The translations under genes were made by a program, and so were the position numbers. The notes beneath the pieces were generated by a model. It did not search any database and was not told the origin of the DNA. It was given only the letters and a program-made list of their open reading frames with translations. Source: Legionellaceae bacterium UBA2794 (GTDB lineage: Bacteria; Pseudomonadota; Gammaproteobacteria; Legionellales; Legionellaceae). Taken from it: a DNA stretch of 18,691 bases. Positions 1-7,055 of the stretch are shown piece by piece. How positions within the stretch are numbered: the stretch's first letter is position 1; the number at the start of each line of letters is the position of its first letter. The stretch covers positions 40,026 to 58,716 of the forward strand of contig DEHS01000001.1 in NCBI GenBank assembly GCA_002352055.1. Reading direction: 5' to 3'.

Positions 1-561
1 GAGTTTGCTCAACAATTAGGTTTAATGACTCACGCTAAAAAAGATTCTACCGGTATCTGTTTTATTGGTGAGAAAAGGTTTAAAACCTTTTTAAATGAAT
101 TTATTCTGGCGCAACCGGGCGTCATTAAAGATATGGAAGGTCAGTCATTAGGGACTCATGATGGCTTAATGTTTTACACCATTGGACAACGTCAAGGACT
201 GGGAATTGGGGGATTGCAAAATTCCGGTGACGAGCCATGGTATGTTGTGGAAAAAGATGTTTCAACCAACACATTGTACATTGCGCAAGGCAAAAACCAC
301 CCCATGCTTTATGCTCAAGGTTTAATATGCAGCCCCATACATTGGCTAATTGAACATCAGGATATACTGCCCCTCACCTGTTATGCTAAAACAAGATACA
401 GACAAACAGAACAAGGATGTATGATTTCACCATTAAACGAAAATCAGCATTATGTCATGTTCTCCACCCCACAACGAGCAGTTACCCCAGGACAGTATGT
501 GGTTTTTTACAATAAAAATCAGTGTCTGGGTGGTGCGGTAATAGAACAAATTATTAGATAA
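1..561 (+). CDS. mnmA: MnmA (TrmU), tRNA-specific 2-thiouridylase, C-terminal half (5' partial)
   Basis: MnmA uses ATP and sulfur relayed from IscS/TusE to thiolate U34 of tRNA-Lys, -Glu and -Gln in the cytoplasm. The reading frame is open from base 1 with no start in the window, so this is about the last 186 residues of a family that is normally near 360. The first visible block is the hallmark DSTGICFIGE; its Cys (codon at 58-60) matches the second catalytic cysteine (Cys199 in E. coli). It is followed by QPG, the central-domain motif TIGQRQGLGIGG, EPWYVVEKDV, and the C-terminal beta-barrel motifs KTRYRQTE, VTPGQYVVFY and CLGGAVIEQ. The colinear match to E. coli MnmA runs to the C-terminus, so the 3' end is intact. 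The N-terminal PP-loop ATPase domain lies upstream of the window. erpA follows 82 bases downstream on the same strand. Confidence 0.97.
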   Translation, partial: EFAQQLGLMTHAKKDSTGICFIGEKRFKTFLNEFILAQPGVIKDMEGQSLGTHDGLMFYTIGQRQGLGIGGLQNSGDEPWYVVEKDVSTNTLYIAQGKNHPMLYAQGLICSPIHWLIEHQDILPLTCYAKTRYRQTEQGCMISPLNENQHYVMFSTPQRAVTPGQYVVFYNKNQCLGGAVIEQIIR

Positions 562-567
562 TTGAGG

Positions 568-573
568 TATACT
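568..573 (+). promoter_or_regulatory. Possible -10 box for erpA
   Basis: TATACT lies 71 bases before the erpA start, in the short gap after mnmA. No convincing -35 hexamer is visible at the usual distance, so this is weak evidence that erpA has its own promoter rather than only reading through from mnmA. Confidence 0.25.
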
Positions 574-643
574 TAATGATATCCTGGACTTTTTAATAAT
601 GTATTTAAAGTTCATTCTGAATTTACGTTAAACCGGAGTAAAT

Positions 644-1033
644 ATGATGCCTATAGATAGTTCCCCTACTGTTGCGGACGATCTGATTTTTTCAGTGAGT
701 GCTGCAGATAAAGTAGCTGAATTGATTAAAGAAGAAGACAATCCTCAATTAAATTTACGTGTATCGATAACTGGCGGAGGTTGCTCTGGATTTCAATACG
801 GATTTAGTTTTGATGAAGAGATTAATGAAGACGATACTATTATTGAGCAAAATTGTTCCAATGGTGAAGATTCTGTCAAATTATTAGTTGACTCAATGAG
901 TTATCAATATTTACATGACGCAGAGATTGATTATGTGGAAGGAATTCAAGGTGCGCAATTTGTAATTCGTAATCCTAATGCTAAAACAACCTGTGGCTGT
1001 GGCTCATCCTTTAGTATGGATGATGAAGATTAA
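644..1033 (+). CDS. erpA: ErpA, A-type iron-sulfur cluster carrier
   Basis: ErpA accepts Fe-S clusters from the scaffold and passes them to apoproteins, in E. coli notably the isoprenoid enzymes IspG/IspH. The 129-residue protein has the A-type (HesB/IscA) signature: GGGCSGFQYGF with Cys47, and CGCGSSF with Cys117 and Cys119, the three cluster ligands. NPNAKTTCGCGSSFS near the end and LRVSITGGGCSGFQYGF match ErpA rather than IscA. Compared with E. coli ErpA it has a slightly longer N-terminus, an insertion of several residues (about 70-78, NCSNGEDSV) before the conserved LLVDSMS, and an acidic tail DDED. The start is preceded by CCGGAG at 633-638; the adjacent second ATG (647) has equally good or better spacing, so the true start may be one codon later. 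A strong terminator follows immediately. Confidence 0.95.
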   Translation: MMPIDSSPTVADDLIFSVSAADKVAELIKEEDNPQLNLRVSITGGGCSGFQYGFSFDEEINEDDTIIEQNCSNGEDSVKLLVDSMSYQYLHDAEIDYVEGIQGAQFVIRNPNAKTTCGCGSSFSMDDED

Positions 1034-1035
1034 TG

Positions 1036-1069
1036 ACAAGCCACTTTGAACTCTAGTGGCTTGTTTGTT
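1036..1069 (+). terminator. Rho-independent terminator after erpA
   Basis: A perfect 10-bp stem, ACAAGCCACT (1036-1045) pairing with AGTGGCTTGT (1055-1064), has a 9-base loop and is followed by a short T-rich run, TGTT. It begins two bases after the erpA stop codon. It could also serve the opposing gene that ends at 1104. Confidence 0.8.
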
Positions 1070-1103
1070 ACGGATTAACTACAGATGATGACTGCGAATT
1101 TTA

Positions 1104-1577
1104 TCAATAAGGTTTAATCACAACACGTGTTCCTATTCTGATGAAATTTTTACTTAACCAATTAGCATCGCCCGGTTTCACCCGAACACACCCATGACTG
1201 GCGTTATAATTGGGAACATCATAGGAACCATGAATAGCATAGTATTTGCTAAAAAACATACAATAGGGCATAGGTGCTCCTCCGCGTCCGACTGGATAAC
1301 GGCTTGAGCGACATCCAGCCCCTCCTTTGCTTATTATTCTATAGCTTCCGGCTGGAGTTTTACACCCTCTCCTAATATCCGAACAATACCCCTTGCCACC
1401 AGAACCTCTTCCGGTCCTAATTACCTTGCCATTTTCATTAATCGCTTTCCAGGAAAGTGTATTGGGATTAAAAATGAAAGTATTTCCAGCTGAATAAGCA
1501 GGGCTGAAAATCAATGCCGTCAAAGATATAAATAAAAAGCGAATAAAAAATTTGAAGCAGAGATTGGACTTTTCCAT
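1104..1577 (-). CDS. Secreted L,D-transpeptidase (YkuD family)
   Basis: L,D-transpeptidases make 3-3 cross-links in peptidoglycan or attach proteins to it, using a catalytic Cys in the periplasm. The 157-residue protein has an N-terminal signal peptide (about residues 1-30: hydrophobic core FFIRFLFISLTALIF, then SPAYSA) and a YkuD catalytic core. The signature is HGSYDVPNYNASHGCVRV, with His116, Ser127, His128 and nucleophile Cys130. Extra cysteines at 65, 72, 89 and 106 could form periplasmic disulfides. There is no LysM or other binding domain, so it is a minimal enzyme. The start is supported by AGGA about eight bases upstream on the minus strand. It diverges from the small secreted gene at 1790 across an AT-rich gap. 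The exact role (cross-linking or anchoring) cannot be read from the sequence. Confidence 0.88.
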   Translation of the reverse strand: MEKSNLCFKFFIRFLFISLTALIFSPAYSAGNTFIFNPNTLSWKAINENGKVIRTGRGSGGKGYCSDIRRGCKTPAGSYRIISKGGAGCRSSRYPVGRGGAPMPYCMFFSKYYAIHGSYDVPNYNASHGCVRVKPGDANWLSKNFIRIGTRVVIKPY

Positions 1578-1789
1578 AATTTTTCCTATTTTGGTTCCAT
1601 CACCTTCATTTTAGTTTAAATTTTAATCAAATCAAATTTAATTTAATCAATCAAGCTCCAATCAAAGCTTAAATAAAAAGAATTAAATTAAATAATTACA
1701 GAAAATTGCATATTTCAGGGCAAATTCTTTTCTTTTGTCCTACTATATAACTGACCACCAAAATTTCGAGTTGAAAAAGGATATTAATC

Positions 1790-2185
1790 ATGTCAAGGAA
1801 ACTACTTATAGCGTCTGCAATTGCGATTAGTACTACAATTCTTTCGGGTTTAGCCAGCGCATTAGATACGTCAGCACCCGCCGCAAACACTACCGCTGAA
1901 ATGACTAAAGACAGTTGGTTAAGCGCAATGACACCTCAACTGCCTGATCTTATTTGCAAAGGTTTTATGCAGGATGCAGATTTGAAAAAAAGATTTGATG
2001 AAATAAAAATGACTTATGAACAGTGTGCCAGTTTAATTCCTGAAAGCACAACTAAATGTCAAAATGAAATTTATGCAAATATTCCAGCTAAAATCAACAG
2101 CGAAAGTGCCGCTGTATGGGGTAAAGCCTTAGGTGAATGTATTGGTAAAGATTTTGCTATGAAACATCTGGTACCAAAATCTTAA
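1790..2185 (+). CDS. Small secreted protein of unknown function
   Basis: I do not recognise this 131-residue protein. It starts with a typical Sec signal peptide (KLLIASAIAISTTILSGLASA, cleavage probably near residue 24). The mature part is about 105 residues, predicted mostly helical, with four cysteines at 56, 79, 90 and 117 that could form two disulfides in the periplasm. There is no lipobox Cys at the cleavage site, no membrane segment and no enzymatic motif. An AAGGAT ribosome site lies about ten bases before the ATG. It is divergent from the L,D-transpeptidase and convergent with putA. A periplasmic or secreted location is an inference from the signal peptide and cysteine pattern. Confidence 0.75.
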   Translation: MSRKLLIASAIAISTTILSGLASALDTSAPAANTTAEMTKDSWLSAMTPQLPDLICKGFMQDADLKKRFDEIKMTYEQCASLIPESTTKCQNEIYANIPAKINSESAAVWGKALGECIGKDFAMKHLVPKS

Positions 2186-2210
2186 ACGATCTTTTTTTAT
2201 TTAGAGCATT

Positions 2211-2262
2211 ACTCGTGCATCGAGTGAAGCGATGATCTCCAACTGGAAAACTTCGCTTCACT
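2211..2262. terminator. Hairpins between convergent genes, possible bidirectional terminator
   Basis: AGTGAAGCGA (2223-2232) pairs with TCGCTTCACT (2253-2262) to give a 10-bp stem with a 20-base loop. A competing small hairpin, ACTCG-TGCAT-CGAGT (2211-2225), overlaps its left arm. Neither has a strong T-run, so this is either an inefficient terminator or simply a repeat-like intergenic palindrome between the small secreted gene and putA. Confidence 0.35.
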
Positions 2263-2346
2263 GATTAAAGGCATTAAACTCTATACTATGCTCAAACGAA
2301 CCGCTTAATATAAAGATTCGAGCATTAAGTAGCATTGGAAAAAATA

Positions 2347-5300
2347 TTAAAGTTCCTCAGGTAATGACATCAGACTTGCATTTCCTCCTGCAGCAGTCGT
2401 ATCCACAGTATACGTACGTTCGTGACATAAACGAATCAAATAATTAGGCCCTCCCGCTTTAGGACCTGTTCCAGATAAACCTTCCCCACCAAAAGGCTGA
2501 AGCCCGACAACTGCGCCAATCATATTTCTGTTTACATAGCAATTGCCTGCATGGATTCGCTTTCTAATGTATTCTACCGTCTCATTAATACGACTATGAA
2601 TTCCTAATGTTAAACCATATCCTGTTTGATTTATCTCATTAATGATTTTATCAAGATTCTTCATTTTATATTTAATTATATGTAATACCGGGCCAAATAC
2701 CTCTTTTTCCAGTGCATTAATACTGTCAATAGCTATTGCGGTGGGAGGCATATAATGACCACTGGTGTATTCTTCACTGATGGAACATTGATACAATACT
2801 TCATGATTTTTTTTCATTTTATCAACATGAGCTTTTAAGTTTGTAAGAGCATCTTTATCGATAACAGGGCCAACATCAGTTGCTAACCACTGAGGATCCC
2901 CAACTTGCAGCTCCGCCATGGCTCCTTTTAGTAACTCAATGGTACGGGGATAAACTTCTTCCTGGACATATAAAACGCGCAAAGCGGAACATCTTTGCCC
3001 CGCACTTCCAAAGGCCGAGCCTACAGCATCAACTACCACCTGCTCCAACAATGCAGATGAATCAACAATCATGGCATTTTGACCACCTGTCTCTGCTATT
3101 AATGGAATAATTTCACCGCCCCTGGTAGCCAGAGTGCGATTAATAAGGTTGGCTGTATCCGTTGAACCTGTAAATAAAACCCCCTTGATGCGTTTATCCG
3201 CAACCAACGCAGCACCAATAGTATCACCGGCACCAGGAAGCAATTGAACAGCTCCTGCTGGTATACCTGCCTGTTGCATCAAATTAACAGCATACGCTGC
3301 AATTAAAGGTGTTTGTTCAGCTGGTTTTGCTATAACGCAATTGCCGGTTACCAGGCCTGCGATAACTTGCCCGGTAAAAATAGCTAGAGGGAAATTCCAG
3401 GGGCTGATACAAAGAATAGTTCCTCGAGGATGCAGGCTAAGTTCATTTAATTCTCCAGTATAACCATTAAGGCGCGTGGGTTTAGCCATTAATTTAATAG
3501 CCATATCCGCATAGTAGCGACAAAAGTCAATAGCCTCCCTAACTTCAGCCACGCCATCGCTCCATGTTTTTCCAGCTTCAAAACATGCCAAAGCCATTAA
3601 TTCTGCCTCATTCTCCTGCATTAAATCAGCAAAACGCAGCACGGATCCAGCCCTTAGTTCTACCGGGGTTTTGCTCCAGACTTTAAATGTTAAGTAGGCT
3701 TGTGTTAGCGCTTGCTCCACATCATCCAAAGAGGCATTATGTACGGTGCCTACCTGAAAATGAGATGTCTGAGGGGCATAAACCAGGCTTCCTTCCCCAA
3801 AATTCGATTTACCTTTTACCAGGGGCGTTGCTGTCCACTTACCTGTTTCTAGAGCAGCAATTTTTTGTTGGAGTACCGCACGCTCATGCCTGTTACTGAA
3901 ATCAAAACCTCTGGAATTCTTTCTTCCTGGGAATAAATCCTCAGGTAAAGGGATATTTTTATTCATATTGTTAAATAGAGAATTTGCTTTGGTAATGGGA
4001 TCCTCTACTAACTCACTGATTGGTGCACTATCGTCCACGATGCGGTTTACAAAGGATGAATTAGCCCCATTTTCCAAGAGGCGACGAACAAGATAAGGGA
4101 GTAAATCTTCATGACTACCAACTGGCGCATAAATACGACATGGAATTCCATAATACTCTTTTGGTACTACATGCTCATATAGCTCATTACCCATCCCATG
4201 TAAGCATTGAAATTCAAAATCGCGATAATCACCTACGATATTCAGAACCATTGCCACTGAATAAGCATTATGGGTAGCGAATTGAGGATATATCGCATCA
4301 GTCATGGTTAATATTTTTTTCGCGCAGGCCTGAAAAGAGACATCAGTAAAAACTTTACGTGTAAAAACCGGATATTCTGTCAATCCTTGCATTTGGGTTT
4401 TTTTGATTTCACTATCCCAATAAGCGCCTTTGATTAAACGAACCATCATACGACGTTGCTTGCTTCGAGCTAATGCTGCAATCCAGTCCAGGACATAAAA
4501 AGCACGCTTTTGATAGGATTGTACAGCCAGACCAAACCCGTTCCAACCGTTAAGACTGTTATCTACAAATACTTTTTCGATCACATCAAGAGACAAATCC
4601 AGACGCTCAGATTCCTCAGCATCAACAGTTAGAGCAATATCATATTGTTTGGCGAGTTGAGCGAGAATAAGCAATTTTGCAGGTAATTCTGCCATCACGC
4701 GTGCATGCTGGCTTTCATTATAGCGTGGATGAAGAGCCGATAATTTTATTGAAATACCGGGTCGACGATAAACATCAGAATTTTTATCGGCTTTTTGACC
4801 AATAGATTCTATCGCTTCTTTATAAGCTTCAAAATAACGGGATGCATCGATTGAAGTTAATGCAGCCTCCCCTAACATGTCATAAGAATAACGATATCCT
4901 TTAGCCTCTTTCTTTTTGGCTCGGGTTAACGCTTCATTTATGGTGCGTCCCATAACAAACTGCTTACTCATTATTCGCATCGCTTTATCGACGGCGGTAC
5001 GAACAACGGCTTCACTACTCCGATTTACCAATTTGAGTAAGGCTTTAGTCAGGGTATTTTCTGCTTTTTCTGGAGTTAAAACCTTTCCCGTAAGCATCAA
5101 AGCCCAGGTGGTGGCGTTAACAAAAAAAGACTCACTCTGTCCACGATGTGCTTTCCAATCACCACCCGCCAGCTTATCTTTAATCAAATTATCTATGGTT
5201 GCATTATCGGGCACGCGTAATAATGCTTCTGCCAGACACATTAACGCAATGCCTTCATCACTGGATAAAGCATATTGAGTTAGAAAAGAGTCAATCCCCG

Positions 5301-5493
5301 TAGTTTTTTTGCGCTCAAATCGCACTGCTTCGACTAGTTTTGTAGCACTTATATTTATAGCGGCCATTTGATGTGAGTCTAGAGCTGCTTTGTTACATAG
5401 TTCACTTATTAAAGACAATTCATCCGTACGATAGGCATCATTTATAGCAGCACGTAAACCCTGGGGTAAAGAAAGAGCCTGCTTTTCCAGCAT
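2347..5493 (-). CDS. putA: PutA, bifunctional proline dehydrogenase / L-glutamate-gamma-semialdehyde dehydrogenase
   Basis: PutA oxidises proline to glutamate in two steps with substrate channelling: FAD-dependent proline dehydrogenase passes electrons to membrane quinone, then an NAD-dependent aldehyde dehydrogenase acts. The 1048 residues read colinearly with the family. The PRODH barrel (about 190-490) has RRPGISIKLSALHPRYNE (Lys250), MVRLIKGAYWDSEIK, FATHNAYSVA, FQCLHGMGNELYE and the substrate-binding RRLLENGANSSFVNRI (Arg470/Arg471). The ALDH domain (about 565-1030) has ISPWNFPLAIF, IAKPAEQTP, LFTGSTDTAN, Glu801 in IAETGG, catalytic Cys835 in SAGQRCSALR, and EVFGPV. Enteric PutA is about 1320 residues; this one lacks the N-terminal ribbon-helix-helix DNA-binding domain and has no long C-terminal extension, so it should be a pure enzyme and not its own repressor. 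GGAG eight bases before the ATG fixes the start. It is transcribed alone. Confidence 0.96.
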   Translation of the reverse strand: MLEKQALSLPQGLRAAINDAYRTDELSLISELCNKAALDSHQMAAINISATKLVEAVRFERKKTTGIDSFLTQYALSSDEGIALMCLAEALLRVPDNATIDNLIKDKLAGGDWKAHRGQSESFFVNATTWALMLTGKVLTPEKAENTLTKALLKLVNRSSEAVVRTAVDKAMRIMSKQFVMGRTINEALTRAKKKEAKGYRYSYDMLGEAALTSIDASRYFEAYKEAIESIGQKADKNSDVYRRPGISIKLSALHPRYNESQHARVMAELPAKLLILAQLAKQYDIALTVDAEESERLDLSLDVIEKVFVDNSLNGWNGFGLAVQSYQKRAFYVLDWIAALARSKQRRMMVRLIKGAYWDSEIKKTQMQGLTEYPVFTRKVFTDVSFQACAKKILTMTDAIYPQFATHNAYSVAMVLNIVGDYRDFEFQCLHGMGNELYEHVVPKEYYGIPCRIYAPVGSHEDLLPYLVRRLLENGANSSFVNRIVDDSAPISELVEDPITKANSLFNNMNKNIPLPEDLFPGRKNSRGFDFSNRHERAVLQQKIAALETGKWTATPLVKGKSNFGEGSLVYAPQTSHFQVGTVHNASLDDVEQALTQAYLTFKVWSKTPVELRAGSVLRFADLMQENEAELMALACFEAGKTWSDGVAEVREAIDFCRYYADMAIKLMAKPTRLNGYTGELNELSLHPRGTILCISPWNFPLAIFTGQVIAGLVTGNCVIAKPAEQTPLIAAYAVNLMQQAGIPAGAVQLLPGAGDTIGAALVADKRIKGVLFTGSTDTANLINRTLATRGGEIIPLIAETGGQNAMIVDSSALLEQVVVDAVGSAFGSAGQRCSALRVLYVQEEVYPRTIELLKGAMAELQVGDPQWLATDVGPVIDKDALTNLKAHVDKMKKNHEVLYQCSISEEYTSGHYMPPTAIAIDSINALEKEVFGPVLHIIKYKMKNLDKIINEINQTGYGLTLGIHSRINETVEYIRKRIHAGNCYVNRNMIGAVVGLQPFGGEGLSGTGPKAGGPNYLIRLCHERTYTVDTTAAGGNASLMSLPEEL

Positions 5494-5903
5494 AATATAT
5501 ACTCCGAAATCTAAAAAGTGTCATGATAAAAGAACTTCGCTTACAATGAATTAATTGAAAAGACATCAGCTCCAGAATAGTGCATATTATAAGCGTTCTC
5601 GTTTATCTGATAAAGCTAAAAAGCACATTAAATTGAGCTTTTTTAGAACTAAATAATCCCACACAATACAAAGTTTGCACATAAAGTTAACACAATAAAC
5701 ATGAAAAATGTATAAATTTTCACCAAAATGTGTTACCATGGCTCCATTCAATTAAGTCAGTTGATTTAAGTTGATGAATTGAATAATAATTTACCCTGAT
5801 GAGCAAGTATAGCTCTGATAATTTTACAATTACTTTTTTTGGCAATATAATCACCATCTTTTTAAAGACCAATATCGGTGATTAACAAGAAGAAAGGAGC
5901 AGT
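5494..5903. other. 410-bp divergent intergenic region, putA and L,D-transpeptidase promoters
   Basis: This AT-rich region carries the promoters of putA (minus) and the L,D-transpeptidase at 5904 (plus). Visible structures are an 8-bp inverted repeat ATTCAATT (5746-5753) / AATTGAAT (5777-5784), and TAATCACC (5848-5855) / GGTGATTA (5877-5884), a hairpin in the likely leader of the 5904 gene that ends ten bases before its ribosome site. I see no ORF or recognisable riboswitch. Confidence 0.4.
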
Positions 5904-6578
5904 ATGAATACCTTATTAACTCTAATATCAACCGTCCTATTGACAAGTAATATCACATCGAGCGCACCAATATTTGCTCAGCCCGGCCCAGATTTAAATA
6001 CCCAAGTACAGCACTTAGGTAATAAAGCACATGGGTTAAACAAAAACGTACTTAAACTCGCCCTAACTGCATATACAAATGCCAATAAGCGCGGCGCAGT
6101 TAAAAAACCTGTACTTACTGTTATTGATTATTCATTACCCTCAAACAAACAACGCATGTGGGTTTTTGACGTACGAAATGAGCGCCTGTTATATAATACT
6201 TATGTCGCCCATGGTAAAAATTCAGGAATAGTGGCCAATCATTTCTCTAATAGAGAGTCAAGTAAAGAATCAAGCCTGGGAACTTACATTACTAAAGACA
6301 CGTACATCGGTCATAAAGGATATTCATTGAATTTGCAGGGGCTGGATAAAGGATTTAATGATCATGCGTATAACAGACGAGTTGTGATTCATGGTGCCTG
6401 GTATGTAGAACCTGATTTTATCAAAAGAGCAGGTCGTGCTGGTTTATCTTGGGGATGTCCTGCTATTGCACAAACATTAGCCAAGCCGGTGATTAATACG
6501 ATTAAAAATGGATCAGTGGTATTTGCCTATTTCCCCGATAAAAACTTCTTATCTCATTCAGGTTATCTCGTAGCTTAA
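5904..6578 (+). CDS. Murein L,D-transpeptidase catalytic-domain protein (YkuD_2-like)
   Basis: This 224-residue protein has a signal peptide (about 1-25, ending PIFA before QPGPD) and belongs by motif to the second YkuD-type family, in which the catalytic block is HGAWYV then SWGCPA rather than SHGCVR. His163 (VVIHGAWYV) and Cys185 (GLSWGCPAI) are the predicted catalytic pair. The preceding strands, LTVIDYSLPSNKQRMWVFD, VAHGKNSG and SLGTYIT, match the usual order of this family. It probably acts on peptide stems in the periplasm. The ribosome site AAAGGAG at 5893-5899 is strong though close, four bases from the ATG. It differs in family from the transpeptidase at 1104 and is not a recent duplicate. 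A clear terminator follows, so it is monocistronic. The precise substrate and reaction are inferred from family membership. Confidence 0.87.
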   Translation: MNTLLTLISTVLLTSNITSSAPIFAQPGPDLNTQVQHLGNKAHGLNKNVLKLALTAYTNANKRGAVKKPVLTVIDYSLPSNKQRMWVFDVRNERLLYNTYVAHGKNSGIVANHFSNRESSKESSLGTYITKDTYIGHKGYSLNLQGLDKGFNDHAYNRRVVIHGAWYVEPDFIKRAGRAGLSWGCPAIAQTLAKPVINTIKNGSVVFAYFPDKNFLSHSGYLVA

Positions 6579-6607
6579 TCTTTTAAATTTATAGAAGCTA
6601 AAATAAG

Positions 6608-6631
6608 AAAGCCAGGGCTAGCCTGGCTTTT
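6608..6631 (+). terminator. Rho-independent terminator after the YkuD_2-like gene
   Basis: A 9-bp perfect stem AAAGCCAGG (6608-6616) / CCTGGCTTT (6622-6630) has a five-base loop GCTAG and runs into TTTT. It lies 30 bases after the stop codon. Confidence 0.85.
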
Positions 6632-7055
6632 CGCAGTCATCCGTATAAGAACATCCCGTTCTTATGGTCATCCTGACAAATCAGTTCCATCTGATTACAA
6701 ATCCTTTTGTCTGACCCATATCCATACAAGTCATACTTACAATTTAGCAATTCATGAGGCGAAGCGCAAGCCCTATAATGAGCACTTCCCTATCAGTTTA
6801 ATCAAATTATAAACTGCCACTTAAAAAATATATGTTATTTTTCAATGAGTTAAAATTTAACCCCTCTTTCGACCAGTGCAACACCTGCCATTCTCTCTCG
6901 ACCTATTGAGAGATCTCTTACATCAAATCGAGCAAATTAGTAATCAAATAAATAAGTGATTTAAGCACATTCAAAAACGAGTTTTTTAAATCATGTAATG
7001 TCAGATATCGGTTTATTTGTTACAATATACTCAATTTAAACTCAAAGTGTTACTT
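6632..7055. other. Intergenic region upstream of the YopJ-like gene
   Basis: No gene is visible here. It holds a perfect hairpin ATAAGAAC-ATCCC-GTTCTTAT (6645-6665) just after the terminator, a second small palindrome CTCTC...GAGAG near 6892-6912, and a widely spaced inverted repeat TGATTTAA (6957-6964) / TTAAATCA (6986-6993) before the likely promoter of the next gene. The roles of these palindromes are unknown. Confidence 0.4.
7018..7031 (+). promoter_or_regulatory. Possible extended -10 promoter of the YopJ-like gene
   Basis: TGTTACAAT (7018-7026) is an extended -10 element, immediately followed by an overlapping TATACT (7026-7031). It sits 25-38 bases before the ATG at 7056. No good -35 is seen. 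Because these bases overlap the upstream in-frame TTG at 7017, they argue that translation begins at 7056. Confidence 0.35.

Noticed and set aside
2204..2327. Direct repeat GAGCATTA (2204-2211 and 2320-2327)
   Set aside because: An 8-base repeat in an AT-rich intergenic gap is within chance, and no structure depends on it.
4916..5278. Plus-strand open frames inside putA (2880-3110, 3687-3899, 4916-5278)
   Set aside because: They are antisense to a well-conserved enzyme, have no family motifs and no convincing ribosome sites.
7017..7055. TTG start giving a 13-residue N-terminal extension of the YopJ-like protein
   Set aside because: The TTG has no ribosome site and overlaps an extended -10 element; the ATG at 7056 is more likely.
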